Origin: Hwangdonia seohaensis
GTDB lineage: Bacteria; Bacteroidota; Bacteroidia; Flavobacteriales; Flavobacteriaceae
Assembly (NCBI RefSeq): GCF_031932625.1
Contig: NZ_JAVSCK010000001.1
Coordinates: 744,001-808,000, forward strand
Direction: 5' to 3'
DNA length: 64,000 bases
The stretch's first letter is position 1. The number at the start of each line of letters is the position of its first letter. The notes below the pieces were generated by a model. The model did not search any database. It saw only the letters and a program-made list of their open reading frames with translations, and had not been told where the DNA came from. The position numbers and the translations under genes are program-made. This document shows, piece by piece, positions 36,014 through 44,389 of this stretch.

Positions 36014-36050
36014 AAACCCCATAACTGAGCTTTCAATTATGGGGTTTTTA
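36014..36050 (+). terminator. Terminator between the cystathionine synthase gene and the convergent barrel gene
   Basis: AAACCCCATAA pairs with TTATGGGGTTT, followed by TT. It can serve both convergent genes. Confidence 0.8.
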
Positions 36051-36070
36051 TATATCAATAAATATCTTTT

Positions 36071-36898
36071 TTAATCTAAATAATAAACATAACCAATATT
36101 AAACCATAAAAGCCAGTCGTTATGTTTATTGTATTCTAACTTGTGGTTTAAACCATCAACCCAATCACTAAAGTAATATTGAAATCTAAAATCCAACATT
36201 AAATCTGATAATTTATCAAGTTTATAGCGCACACCGGCACTACTAACTATAGACCATGTGCTACCTCCGTTTACGTTAACAGGGTATGGGTCTACAGCAG
36301 GGTCAAAATTGTCAAACCAATTAGAATAGATGTTTGCCTGATCAAAAACCCCTCGATAGTTAGGGTCGGTCGTATTGCCATAGGTTGTACTCGCTTTAGG
36401 GCTAAAAGATGTGTAATGAACACCTAAACTGGCAAAAGGCGCAAATCTGTAGGCAAACGCTTGGAAATCTCGAATACTTCGTGGGAAAAACTCAAGTTGC
36501 GTTCCAATATCCAAATTTTGTGCAATACCAGAATGTGCTCTAAGTTTATCGGCATTAGGTGTTGTACGGCTAGGGTCTACCCATTTTCCGTGATGGTTTA
36601 AAGTGGTTTTATTCCACGAAATCTCATTTCTTAATTTAAAATGATCATTCCAATACGTATCGGTTGTATAGCAGTTACAATCTGCTCTGTATGAAAAGTT
36701 TATATAATGAACAATACCAATACCAAATCCGGAATTACCAAAGTTTGTTTTTACGTCATCACGACTGCCAAAATCCGATCTAAATTCTACCGGACCAGCA
36801 ATAACGCCTATTTCGTGGGAAAAGCCTAATTGAGAATATGCAGTTTGAGAAATAACAAACAAGCAAAACGCTGAAGCTAAATGTTTCAAGTTAAGCAT
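36071..36898 (-). CDS. Outer-membrane beta-barrel protein of unknown function
   Basis: The 275-residue protein has a signal peptide (ending SQTAYSQ), alternating beta-strands and a last strand that ends WFNIGYVYYLD, typical of outer-membrane barrels. The strands near the start (GFSHEIGVIAGPVEFRSDFG) and in the middle (FAPFASLGVHYTSFSP) look like those of small Bacteroidetes barrels of the DUF6089/PorT-like kind. An unusual DCNCY pair of cysteines sits in an early loop. It is divergent from gdhA. No function is assigned. Confidence 0.75.
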   Translation of the reverse strand: MLNLKHLASAFCLFVISQTAYSQLGFSHEIGVIAGPVEFRSDFGSRDDVKTNFGNSGFGIGIVHYINFSYRADCNCYTTDTYWNDHFKLRNEISWNKTTLNHHGKWVDPSRTTPNADKLRAHSGIAQNLDIGTQLEFFPRSIRDFQAFAYRFAPFASLGVHYTSFSPKASTTYGNTTDPNYRGVFDQANIYSNWFDNFDPAVDPYPVNVNGGSTWSIVSSAGVRYKLDKLSDLMLDFRFQYYFSDWVDGLNHKLEYNKHNDWLLWFNIGYVYYLD

Positions 36899-37043
36899 AA
36901 TAAGGTTTTGTTTTTTGAGGCATTATATGGACAAATATATAAAAATGCAATTAACAAACAAATATTTGTGCGTTTTGTGGAATGCGACATAAGTAGGTTA
37001 TTACGAATTATAAAAAAAGATGATATAATTTTTAGAGATAACG

Positions 37044-37051
37044 TATATTTG
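37044..37051 (+). promoter_or_regulatory. -7 box of gdhA
   Basis: TATATTTG matches TAnnTTTG, 41 bases before the ATG at 37093. No clear TTG lies at -33. Confidence 0.5.
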
Positions 37052-37092
37052 TGCCCTAAAATTACATTTTCCACAATTAAGTAATATAATTC

Positions 37093-38442
37093 ATGTATAT
37101 GAAAAACAATATTGAAGCATTTTTAAGCATGGTTAAAGAGCGAAATGGCCACGAACCAGAATTTTTACAAGCGGTTGAAGAAGTAGCCGAAACAGTAATC
37201 CCCTATATTCTGGAACACGATATATACCGTGACAAAAACATACTTACCAGAATGGTAGAGCCAGAACGATTAATTTCGTTTAGGGTGTCTTGGGTTGACG
37301 ACCAAGGGGTAATTAAAGTTAACCGAGGCTATCGCGTACAAATGAATTCTGCCATTGGCCCATATAAAGGGGGTTTACGCTTTCACCCAACTGTAAATGC
37401 CAGTATTTTGAAGTTTTTAGCTTTCGAGCAAGTATTTAAAAACTCTTTAACGACATTACCCATGGGTGGTGGAAAAGGTGGATCGGATTTTGACCCTAAA
37501 GGTAAATCGGATAATGAAATAATGCGTTTTTGCCATGCTTTTATGAGTGAATTATTCAGACATATTGGCCCAAATACAGATGTTCCAGCCGGAGATATTG
37601 GTGTTGGTGGCAGGGAAATAGGCTTTTTATTTGGGATGTACAAAAAACTAAGAAACGAATTTACAGGTGTTTTAACAGGTAAAGGGATGTCTTGGGGAGG
37701 CTCTTTAATACGACCAGAAGCAACAGGCTATGGTACAGTGTATTTTGCCGAAAAAATGCTAAATACCAAAGGTGATGATTTTAAAGGTAAACAGGTTGTG
37801 GTTTCCGGGTCTGGAAATGTGGCTCAGTTTGCCGTTGAAAAATCTTTACAATTGGGTGCCAAAGTGTTAACAATGTCCGATTCTTCAGGTTATATTTATG
37901 ATGCAGTTGGTATTGATTCCGAAAAGTTGGCCTTTGTTATGGAATTAAAAAATGTAAAGCGTGGTAGAATTCATGAATATGTTGAAAAATACCCCAATGC
38001 AGAATTTGTAAAAGGAAGAACCCCATGGGACGTAAGTTGCGATATCGCATTGCCCTGCGCAACCCAAAACGAACTTAACGAGGATGATGCCAACACGCTT
38101 TTAAGCAATGGTTGTATCTGTGTTAGCGAAGGTGCAAATATGCCATCTACTAAAGAGGCTATAACCGCGTTTCATAAAGCCAAAATATTATTTGCTCCAG
38201 GAAAGGCTTCAAACGCGGGTGGTGTAGCAACCTCTGGTTTGGAAATGACACAAAACTCCTTGCGATTTAATTGGACAAGAGAAGAGGTGGATAATAAGTT
38301 AAAAGAAATTATGTGTAATATTCACGATTCCTGTATTAAATACGGTAAAGAAGAAGACGGTTATATCGATTACGTTAAAGGCGCCAATATTGCTGGATTT
38401 GTAAAAGTGGCCGATGCTATGTTGGCACAAGGGGTGGTTTAA
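37093..38442 (+). CDS. gdhA: NADP-type glutamate dehydrogenase
   Basis: The 449-residue protein is full length for the hexameric class. It makes glutamate from 2-oxoglutarate and ammonium. The conserved substrate region is present (NSAIGPYKGGLRFHPTVN, LPMGGGKGGSDFDPKGKSD with the catalytic Lys, and VPAGDIGVGGREIG), followed by a Rossmann fold (VVVSGSGNVAQFAVEK) whose Ser after the first strands fits NADP enzymes. The Met two codons in is an equally possible start. A terminator follows at 38466. Confidence 0.95.
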   Translation: MYMKNNIEAFLSMVKERNGHEPEFLQAVEEVAETVIPYILEHDIYRDKNILTRMVEPERLISFRVSWVDDQGVIKVNRGYRVQMNSAIGPYKGGLRFHPTVNASILKFLAFEQVFKNSLTTLPMGGGKGGSDFDPKGKSDNEIMRFCHAFMSELFRHIGPNTDVPAGDIGVGGREIGFLFGMYKKLRNEFTGVLTGKGMSWGGSLIRPEATGYGTVYFAEKMLNTKGDDFKGKQVVVSGSGNVAQFAVEKSLQLGAKVLTMSDSSGYIYDAVGIDSEKLAFVMELKNVKRGRIHEYVEKYPNAEFVKGRTPWDVSCDIALPCATQNELNEDDANTLLSNGCICVSEGANMPSTKEAITAFHKAKILFAPGKASNAGGVATSGLEMTQNSLRFNWTREEVDNKLKEIMCNIHDSCIKYGKEEDGYIDYVKGANIAGFVKVADAMLAQGVV

Positions 38443-38465
38443 TAAAGCACCATCTTAAAAACTAT

Positions 38466-38496
38466 AAAAGCTTCCTGAATTTTAGGAGGCTTTTTT
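38466..38496 (+). terminator. Terminator of gdhA
   Basis: AAAAGCTTCCT pairs with AGGAGGCTTTT (one mismatch) and ends in six T. Confidence 0.75.
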
Positions 38497-38567
38497 AATT
38501 TTAATTATATTATTTTAAAGTAAAATTCGTTTCTTATAAATATCTTTAGCTCTTATTATAATTTTTT

Positions 38568-40907
38568 ATGATTAAAAGACTTGCTGTATTTATACTGTTT
38601 GTATTGCCATGTTTGCTTTTTGCCCAAGATTTCTCGGCACTCTGGCAAGGGCATTTTTCATACAATACCATTAAGGATGTTGTAAAAGGCAATAACAAAA
38701 TTTATGCAGCTTCAGAAAACGCCATTTTTAGTTTGGATTTACAAACTAACGAATTAAGCACGCTTACTACCGTTAACGGATTATCCGGCGAAACCATTTC
38801 AACCATATATTATAGCGATGTTTATGAGTTGTTGCTTATTGGTTACGATAATGGTTTAATAGAAATAGCTTTTGATGACGATGACGATATTCTCTCCGTT
38901 GTCGATATTATTGATAAACCAACTATTCCGCCAACCAGCAAAAAGATCAATCATTTCAACGCTTACAACAATGTGGTTTATGTTTCTACCAATTATGGTA
39001 TTTCGGTATTTGATATTGAACGTTTAGAATTTGGCGACACCTATTTTATAGGGACCTTGGGCAGTCAAACCCGAGTTACTCAAACCGCTATTTTAGATGA
39101 TTACATTTACGCGGCGTGTTTAGATGGCAACGGATTGAAAAAAGCACAGGTATCCAGCCCAAATTTAATTGATTATCAAAATTGGCAAACGGTTACTAAT
39201 GGTGATTTTCTAACCGTTCAATCTGTAGAGAATAGCCTATATACGCTTAGAACCAACAGAAGAATGTATCGTGTGGTAAACGATGTTTTAACCGAGGTAT
39301 TTCAGTTTCCAGACTTGCCAGTTGAAGTAAAAACAGTTAACGACAGGCTATTGGTTACTACACAAAACAGTGTTTACATGTACGATAGTAGTTTTAATTC
39401 TATTGCTCAGGCTAATGTAAATAGTACGTTTAGTACCGCATTTACATCGGCTACTTTTCATTTGGATTCGATTTATATAGGCACCAAGGATTTCGGTGTT
39501 TTAAAGACACCAGTTGCAAACCCAACCGAATATGAAGAAATCCATCCCCAAGGCCCATTGTTAAACATCCCTTTTGCAATTCAATCTGGTGAAAATGAAT
39601 TGTGGGTTACCTTTGGAGAGTATAATGTTTTTTACAATCCTTACCCATTAAACAACAGAGGCATCAGTCATTTTAAAGATGATAGTTGGATAAACACGCC
39701 TTATCTAGATGTTTTAGATGCCAAATGTTTAAATACCATTACCATAAACCCAAACAATAATAACCAAGTTTTTATAAGTTCATTTTTTAGCGGCTTATTG
39801 GAAGTTACTGATGAAGTACCAACAATATTGTACAACCAAACCAATAGCGGTTTAGAATCGTTAATTATTTCTGGCAACCCCAATTATATAGACATTAGGG
39901 TAGGCCCCACAAAGTTTGATAATAATGGGTTATTATGGACGGTTACCAGTAGGGTTGATAAAGCTTTAAAATCATTTAATCCCAATAATAATCAATGGCA
40001 ATCTTATAGCCTTTCAGAGGTAATAAATGATGTTAATTTAGGTTTTGGCGATATTGCTATTGGCAACGATAACACCAAATGGATAGCGAGTTATCAGTAC
40101 GGTGTAATTGGATTTAATGAAAACGGAAGTACGCCATTAATGAAAAGCATTAGCAAAGAAGAAGAAAATATGCCTACGCATTATGTTACAACGCTGGCAT
40201 TAGATAAAAGAAACCAACTTTGGATTGGTACTTTTAGAGGATTAAGGGTGTTGTACAACACCTCAAATTTCTTTACCGAAGAAAATATCCGAGCTGAGGA
40301 AATAATAATTGAAGAGGGTGGTATCGCCAAAGAGTTGTTGTTTGAGCAAAACATTACTGACATTGAAGTTGATGGCTCCAACAATAAATGGATTGGAACT
40401 ACCGATTCCGGATTGTTTTATTTTTCTGCAGACGGTCAAAAAACCATTTTTCATTTTACAAAATCCAATTCGCCATTGCCATCAAATACCATAAACGATA
40501 TTTCATTAGACCCTTCAAATGGCATTGTTTACATCGCAACCAATAAAGGCTTGGTGTCTTTTCAATCGGGAGGCTCAAGTCCGTTAAACGATTTAGAAAG
40601 CGCCTACGCGTATCCAAATCCGGTAAGGCCAACCTTTAATATTGTTGATGAAAAAGTAAAAATCAAGGATATTTCAGAAAACGTAAATATAAAAATTACA
40701 GACATCGAAGGGAATTTGGTAGCCGAAGCACAATCAAGAAACAACCTGCGATACAGCGGTTACAACCTCGAAATTGACGGCGGAACAGCGTATTGGAACG
40801 GAAAAAACCTTGCCAACAACGTCGTAGCTTCAGGCGTATATTTAGTTATGCTATCAGACTTGGATACATTTGAAACCAAAGTGTTAAAATTAATGGTTGT
40901 TAGATAA
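38568..40907 (+). CDS. porZ: PorZ-like type IX secretion propeller protein
   Basis: The 779-residue protein has a signal peptide (ending LLFAQ) followed by the family start DFSALWQGHFSYNTIKDVVK, two propeller-type repeat regions (about 30-300 and 320-650; motifs such as NNKWIGTTDSGLFYFSADG) and a C-terminal domain (about 675-779) beginning AYPNPVRPTFN and ending KVLKLMVVR. PorZ is part of the surface attachment complex of T9SS that hands anionic lipopolysaccharide to cargo proteins. Its C-terminal domain looks like a sorting domain but is kept in the mature protein in Porphyromonas. The stop codon overlaps the recO start by one base (TAATG), the usual neighbourhood in Flavobacteriaceae. Confidence 0.88.
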   Translation: MIKRLAVFILFVLPCLLFAQDFSALWQGHFSYNTIKDVVKGNNKIYAASENAIFSLDLQTNELSTLTTVNGLSGETISTIYYSDVYELLLIGYDNGLIEIAFDDDDDILSVVDIIDKPTIPPTSKKINHFNAYNNVVYVSTNYGISVFDIERLEFGDTYFIGTLGSQTRVTQTAILDDYIYAACLDGNGLKKAQVSSPNLIDYQNWQTVTNGDFLTVQSVENSLYTLRTNRRMYRVVNDVLTEVFQFPDLPVEVKTVNDRLLVTTQNSVYMYDSSFNSIAQANVNSTFSTAFTSATFHLDSIYIGTKDFGVLKTPVANPTEYEEIHPQGPLLNIPFAIQSGENELWVTFGEYNVFYNPYPLNNRGISHFKDDSWINTPYLDVLDAKCLNTITINPNNNNQVFISSFFSGLLEVTDEVPTILYNQTNSGLESLIISGNPNYIDIRVGPTKFDNNGLLWTVTSRVDKALKSFNPNNNQWQSYSLSEVINDVNLGFGDIAIGNDNTKWIASYQYGVIGFNENGSTPLMKSISKEEENMPTHYVTTLALDKRNQLWIGTFRGLRVLYNTSNFFTEENIRAEEIIIEEGGIAKELLFEQNITDIEVDGSNNKWIGTTDSGLFYFSADGQKTIFHFTKSNSPLPSNTINDISLDPSNGIVYIATNKGLVSFQSGGSSPLNDLESAYAYPNPVRPTFNIVDEKVKIKDISENVNIKITDIEGNLVAEAQSRNNLRYSGYNLEIDGGTAYWNGKNLANNVVASGVYLVMLSDLDTFETKVLKLMVVR

Positions 40908-41626
40908 TGCTACTTTCCACAAATGCTATTGTTTTATCTAAATTAAAGTACCGCGATAACGATTTAATCGTAAAATGCTATACCGAGCAATTAGGTGTGG
41001 TTAGTTTTTTGCTACGAGGTGTGTTTAAAAGCAAAAAAGGGAGTTCAAAAATCGCATATTTTCAGCTATTGTCGCAACTGCAAATGCAAATCGATTATAA
41101 AGAAAACCGTTCTTTACAAGGTATAAAAGAGGTTAAGCTCCATCATTTGTACACTAGTTTACACGCCAATATTTATAAAAGTTCCATTGCTATGTTTCTG
41201 GCTGAAGTATTGGCAAATACTTTAAAAGAAGAAGAACAAAACAGCAACTTATTTAGTTATATCGAAACCACCCTATTGTGGTTGGATGCGCAGACTGAAT
41301 ACTCAAATTTTCACCTGCTTTTTTTACTAAACCTCACCAAGTATTTAGGCTTTTACCCCGAAGAAATCCATAGTTCGTATAATTATTTTAATTTATTGGA
41401 TGGAAAATTTGAAACCAAACAATATGGAAAATACACGGTTTCGGGAGAAAATTTAACACTGCTAAAAACCTTATTGGGCACAACATTTGATGGCTTATCT
41501 ACAGTGAAAATTAACGCAAAACAAAGACAATCGTTTTTAAGTATGATTTTGCTTTATTTTGAATTACATTTGGGCAGTTTTAAAACCCCAAAATCACTCC
41601 AGATTTTTAATCAAGTTTTTAGTTAA
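40907..41626 (+). CDS. recO: DNA repair protein RecO
   Basis: The 239-residue protein begins with the RecO oligonucleotide-binding fold (STNAIVLSKLKYRDNDLIVK, then YTEQLGVVSFLLRGVFKSKK) and continues with the helical C-terminal part. RecO loads RecA onto single-stranded DNA together with RecR. The zinc-finger cysteines found in some RecO proteins are absent. It overlaps porZ by one base and precedes the receptor gene by three bases, so the three are one transcript. Confidence 0.93.
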   Translation: MLLSTNAIVLSKLKYRDNDLIVKCYTEQLGVVSFLLRGVFKSKKGSSKIAYFQLLSQLQMQIDYKENRSLQGIKEVKLHHLYTSLHANIYKSSIAMFLAEVLANTLKEEEQNSNLFSYIETTLLWLDAQTEYSNFHLLFLLNLTKYLGFYPEEIHSSYNYFNLLDGKFETKQYGKYTVSGENLTLLKTLLGTTFDGLSTVKINAKQRQSFLSMILLYFELHLGSFKTPKSLQIFNQVFS

Positions 41627-41629
41627 AGT

Positions 41630-44041
41630 ATGCCATTTCGTTACATTGTTTTTTTAATGTTTTTTGTGTCTCAAAGTGTGGTTGCGCAACAAGTACAGGT
41701 GCTTAATAAACTTACCGAAGAACCAATTTATGGTGTTGCCATTTACAATAACGATAAAACTAAAAGTGTTATTACCAACCTTAACGGAGAGGCTAATTTA
41801 GAAGTCTTTTCAGATACCGAAACCATTTATTTTCAGCATCTGTCCCATATTTTAAAACAGCTCACAAAATCACAAATCAACCCATTGAATATTGTGTATT
41901 TAGATGCCAATATGCAAGGTTTGGAAGAGATTGTAATTTCAGCATCAAAGTTTGAACAAAACAAAAAAGACATTCCACAGAAAATTATAAGTCTAAATTC
42001 AAAAAACATCCAATTTACAAATCCGCAAACCAGTGCCGATGTATTGGGAAACACCGGGCAAGTGTATATTCAAAAAAGCCAATTAGGAGGCGGAAGCCCA
42101 ATGATTCGTGGGTTTTCAACAAATAGGTTGTTAATTTCGGTGGATGGTGTAAGAATGAATAACGCTATTTTTAGGGGCGGAAACCTGCATAATGTTATAG
42201 CTATCGATCCGTTTGCCATTCAGAATACCGAAGTTACTTTAGGCTCGGGTTCGGTTATTTATGGTAGCGATGCCATTGGCGGCGTAATGAGTTTTTATAC
42301 CCTAAAACCCAAACTGTCAAATACCGATACCCTTTTGTTTAAAGCCAATGCTATTGTGCGATATGCTACGGCAAACGAAGAAAAAACAGGTCATTTCGAC
42401 TTTAATTTAGGCTACAAAAAATGGGCGTTTTTAACCAATGTGAGCTATACGGATTTTAACGATTTAAGAATGGGAAGCTATGGCCCCAATAATTATTTAA
42501 GGCCAGAATTTGCATTGGCAACAACTAATGGCGATGTTATTATTGAGAACAACAACCCTTTAAAACAAAGGTATTCGGGATACAATCAATTAAATGTGAT
42601 GCAAAAAGCACATTATCAGCCGTACGAAAATTTAAGTTTCGATCTGGGCTTGCATTACACCACAACTTCCGACATACCAAGATACGACCGATTGATCCGA
42701 TACAAGAATGATGCTTTGCGTTCGGCCGAATGGAATTATGGGCCGCAGCAATGGTTTATGTCTAATTTTCAAGCCACCAAACTAAGCAGTCGTTCTAATT
42801 TGTACAATAAAATTAAGGCGACCTTGGCGTACCAAAATTTTCAGGAAAGCAGAAGAGATAGAGACTTTCAATCGGATATTAGAAATATAAGGGAAGAGAC
42901 TGTCGATGCCTTTTCAATTAATTTGGATTTTGAAAAAAATCTAGGTTCAAAAACGCAATTTTTCTACGGACTGGAATATGTTTACAACAAGGTGATGTCT
43001 CACGGTGAAGAAGAAAACATTAGCAATGGCACAAGCTTTCCAACCGTGTCGAGATACCCAAACGGGGCGAGTTGGCAATCGGCAGCCATCTATTCGAGTA
43101 TTAAATACAAACCCAATCCGAAGTTTGTTTTCCAATCGGGGTTACGTTTCAACCATATTGTGTCAAAAGCCGATTTTAAAGCGAATAACGCCTATTTGAA
43201 TTTACCTTTTGAATCCTCTGAAAATAAGGCAGGCGCCTTTACCGGAACCGCGGGAATCAGTTGGTCGCCCAACAAGATTTTGCAATGGAAACTCAATGCC
43301 TCATCAGCTTTTAGAGCACCAAATATTGATGATATTGGTAAAGTATTCGATTCCGAACCCGGGTCGGTGGTCGTGCCCAACGAAAACCTAAAACCCGAAT
43401 ATGCCTATGGTGGCGAACTGGGTTTAAAACTGAGCTTTAGCGATGATTTTATTTTGGATATGAGCACTTATTACACCTATTTAGATAATGCTTTGGTACG
43501 CCGCCACTACAACTTAAATGGCGAAACACAGATTATGTACGATGGCGAACTAAGTAATGTGCAAGCCATACAAAATGCATCGAAAGCGTGGATTTATGGC
43601 TTTGAAGTGGGTTTGAATATGAATATTACCAAAAGCCTAAAACTAACCTCGCAATACAGCGTTACCGGTGGCACCGAAGAAAAAGAAAATATTGAAGTGC
43701 CCATTCGTCATGTGGCCCCTAGTTTTGGAAACACGCACTTAATTTGGAATTATAAAGATTTAAAAATTGATGTATTTGCCAATTACAACAACGAATTGGC
43801 GTTTAATCAATTGGCACCTTCTGAAATTGGGAAAGATTACATTTATGCTATAGATGAAAACGGCAATCCGTACGCACCCTCGTGGAGCACGTTAAATGTG
43901 AGAACGCAATACCAATTAACAAAGTCAACAACACTTACCGCCAGTTTAGAGAATATTACGGATAAACGCTATAAAACCTATTCGTCGGGTATTGCCGCAG
44001 CAGGAAGAAACTTTATTTTGGCCTTAAAATATAGTTTGTAA
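41630..44041 (+). CDS. TonB-dependent receptor, haem/siderophore type
   Basis: The 803-residue protein has a signal peptide (ending VVAQ), a carboxypeptidase-like domain (about 20-95), a plug (about 100-230; GGGSPMIRGFSTNRLLISVD, VYGSDAIGG-like VIYGSDAIGGVMSF) and a barrel with a final aromatic strand (FILALKYSL). The barrel contains FRAP in SSAFRAPNIDDIGK followed by VPNENLKPE, the FRAP/NxxL box seen in haem and haemoglobin receptors. It lacks a SusD partner. Haem or an iron-siderophore is the likely ligand, with haem favoured. It follows recO by three bases. Confidence 0.85.
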   Translation: MPFRYIVFLMFFVSQSVVAQQVQVLNKLTEEPIYGVAIYNNDKTKSVITNLNGEANLEVFSDTETIYFQHLSHILKQLTKSQINPLNIVYLDANMQGLEEIVISASKFEQNKKDIPQKIISLNSKNIQFTNPQTSADVLGNTGQVYIQKSQLGGGSPMIRGFSTNRLLISVDGVRMNNAIFRGGNLHNVIAIDPFAIQNTEVTLGSGSVIYGSDAIGGVMSFYTLKPKLSNTDTLLFKANAIVRYATANEEKTGHFDFNLGYKKWAFLTNVSYTDFNDLRMGSYGPNNYLRPEFALATTNGDVIIENNNPLKQRYSGYNQLNVMQKAHYQPYENLSFDLGLHYTTTSDIPRYDRLIRYKNDALRSAEWNYGPQQWFMSNFQATKLSSRSNLYNKIKATLAYQNFQESRRDRDFQSDIRNIREETVDAFSINLDFEKNLGSKTQFFYGLEYVYNKVMSHGEEENISNGTSFPTVSRYPNGASWQSAAIYSSIKYKPNPKFVFQSGLRFNHIVSKADFKANNAYLNLPFESSENKAGAFTGTAGISWSPNKILQWKLNASSAFRAPNIDDIGKVFDSEPGSVVVPNENLKPEYAYGGELGLKLSFSDDFILDMSTYYTYLDNALVRRHYNLNGETQIMYDGELSNVQAIQNASKAWIYGFEVGLNMNITKSLKLTSQYSVTGGTEEKENIEVPIRHVAPSFGNTHLIWNYKDLKIDVFANYNNELAFNQLAPSEIGKDYIYAIDENGNPYAPSWSTLNVRTQYQLTKSTTLTASLENITDKRYKTYSSGIAAAGRNFILALKYSL

Positions 44042-44125
44042 CGTCATTGCGATGACGAAGAAAGTGGTATCTTTCTTATTGAATCAAAAACGTCATTGCG
44101 AGGAGGCACGACGTGGCAATCTTTC
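44042..44125 (+). repeat. Two tandem copies of a CGTCATTGCGA-type short repeat
   Basis: CGTCATTGCGATGACGAAG (44042) and CGTCATTGCGAGGAGGCACG (44091) each run on to a CTTTC end (GTATCTTTC and GCAATCTTTC). A third copy lies at 50469-50500. They are non-coding and resemble short intergenic repeats seen in many bacterial genomes. Confidence 0.6.
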
Positions 44126-44200
44126 TAATTAAAGCTAAAAACCCAAAACACTATGGTTACAGCTTCAAACAAAGAAGTATGATTCGAAATGACAATAAAA

Positions 44201-44382
44201 ACCCGTTGTGCATTTTGAATGAAAATAATTTCAAATGTCAGTTCGAGTGATTTTGAGGAACGAAAAATTGTATCGAGAACCCATTTATGGTTTAAAAATT
44301 CTTATTCTCGATACAAATTTTACTCATTTCAATCGTAAAATTCACTCGAATTGACAGAATTTTGCCAAAATGCACAACGGGT
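44201..44382. repeat. 182-base near-palindromic dispersed element (MITE/REP-like), copy 1
   Basis: The ends are 17-base perfect inverted repeats, ACCCGTTGTGCATTTTG (44201-44217) and its complement (44366-44382). Inside, GTCAGTTCGAGTGA (44237-) pairs with TTCACTCGAATTGAC (44341-), and ATTGTATCGAGAA pairs with TTCTCGATACAAAT, so nearly the whole element folds into one long hairpin. A second copy, inverted, starts at 63859 and differs at only about six of 117 comparable core bases. There is no open frame, so any movement would need a transposase from elsewhere. It lies between two convergent genes. With the tandem repeats before it, it accounts for most of the gap 44042-44389. Confidence 0.75.
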
Positions 44383-44389
44383 AATAAAA

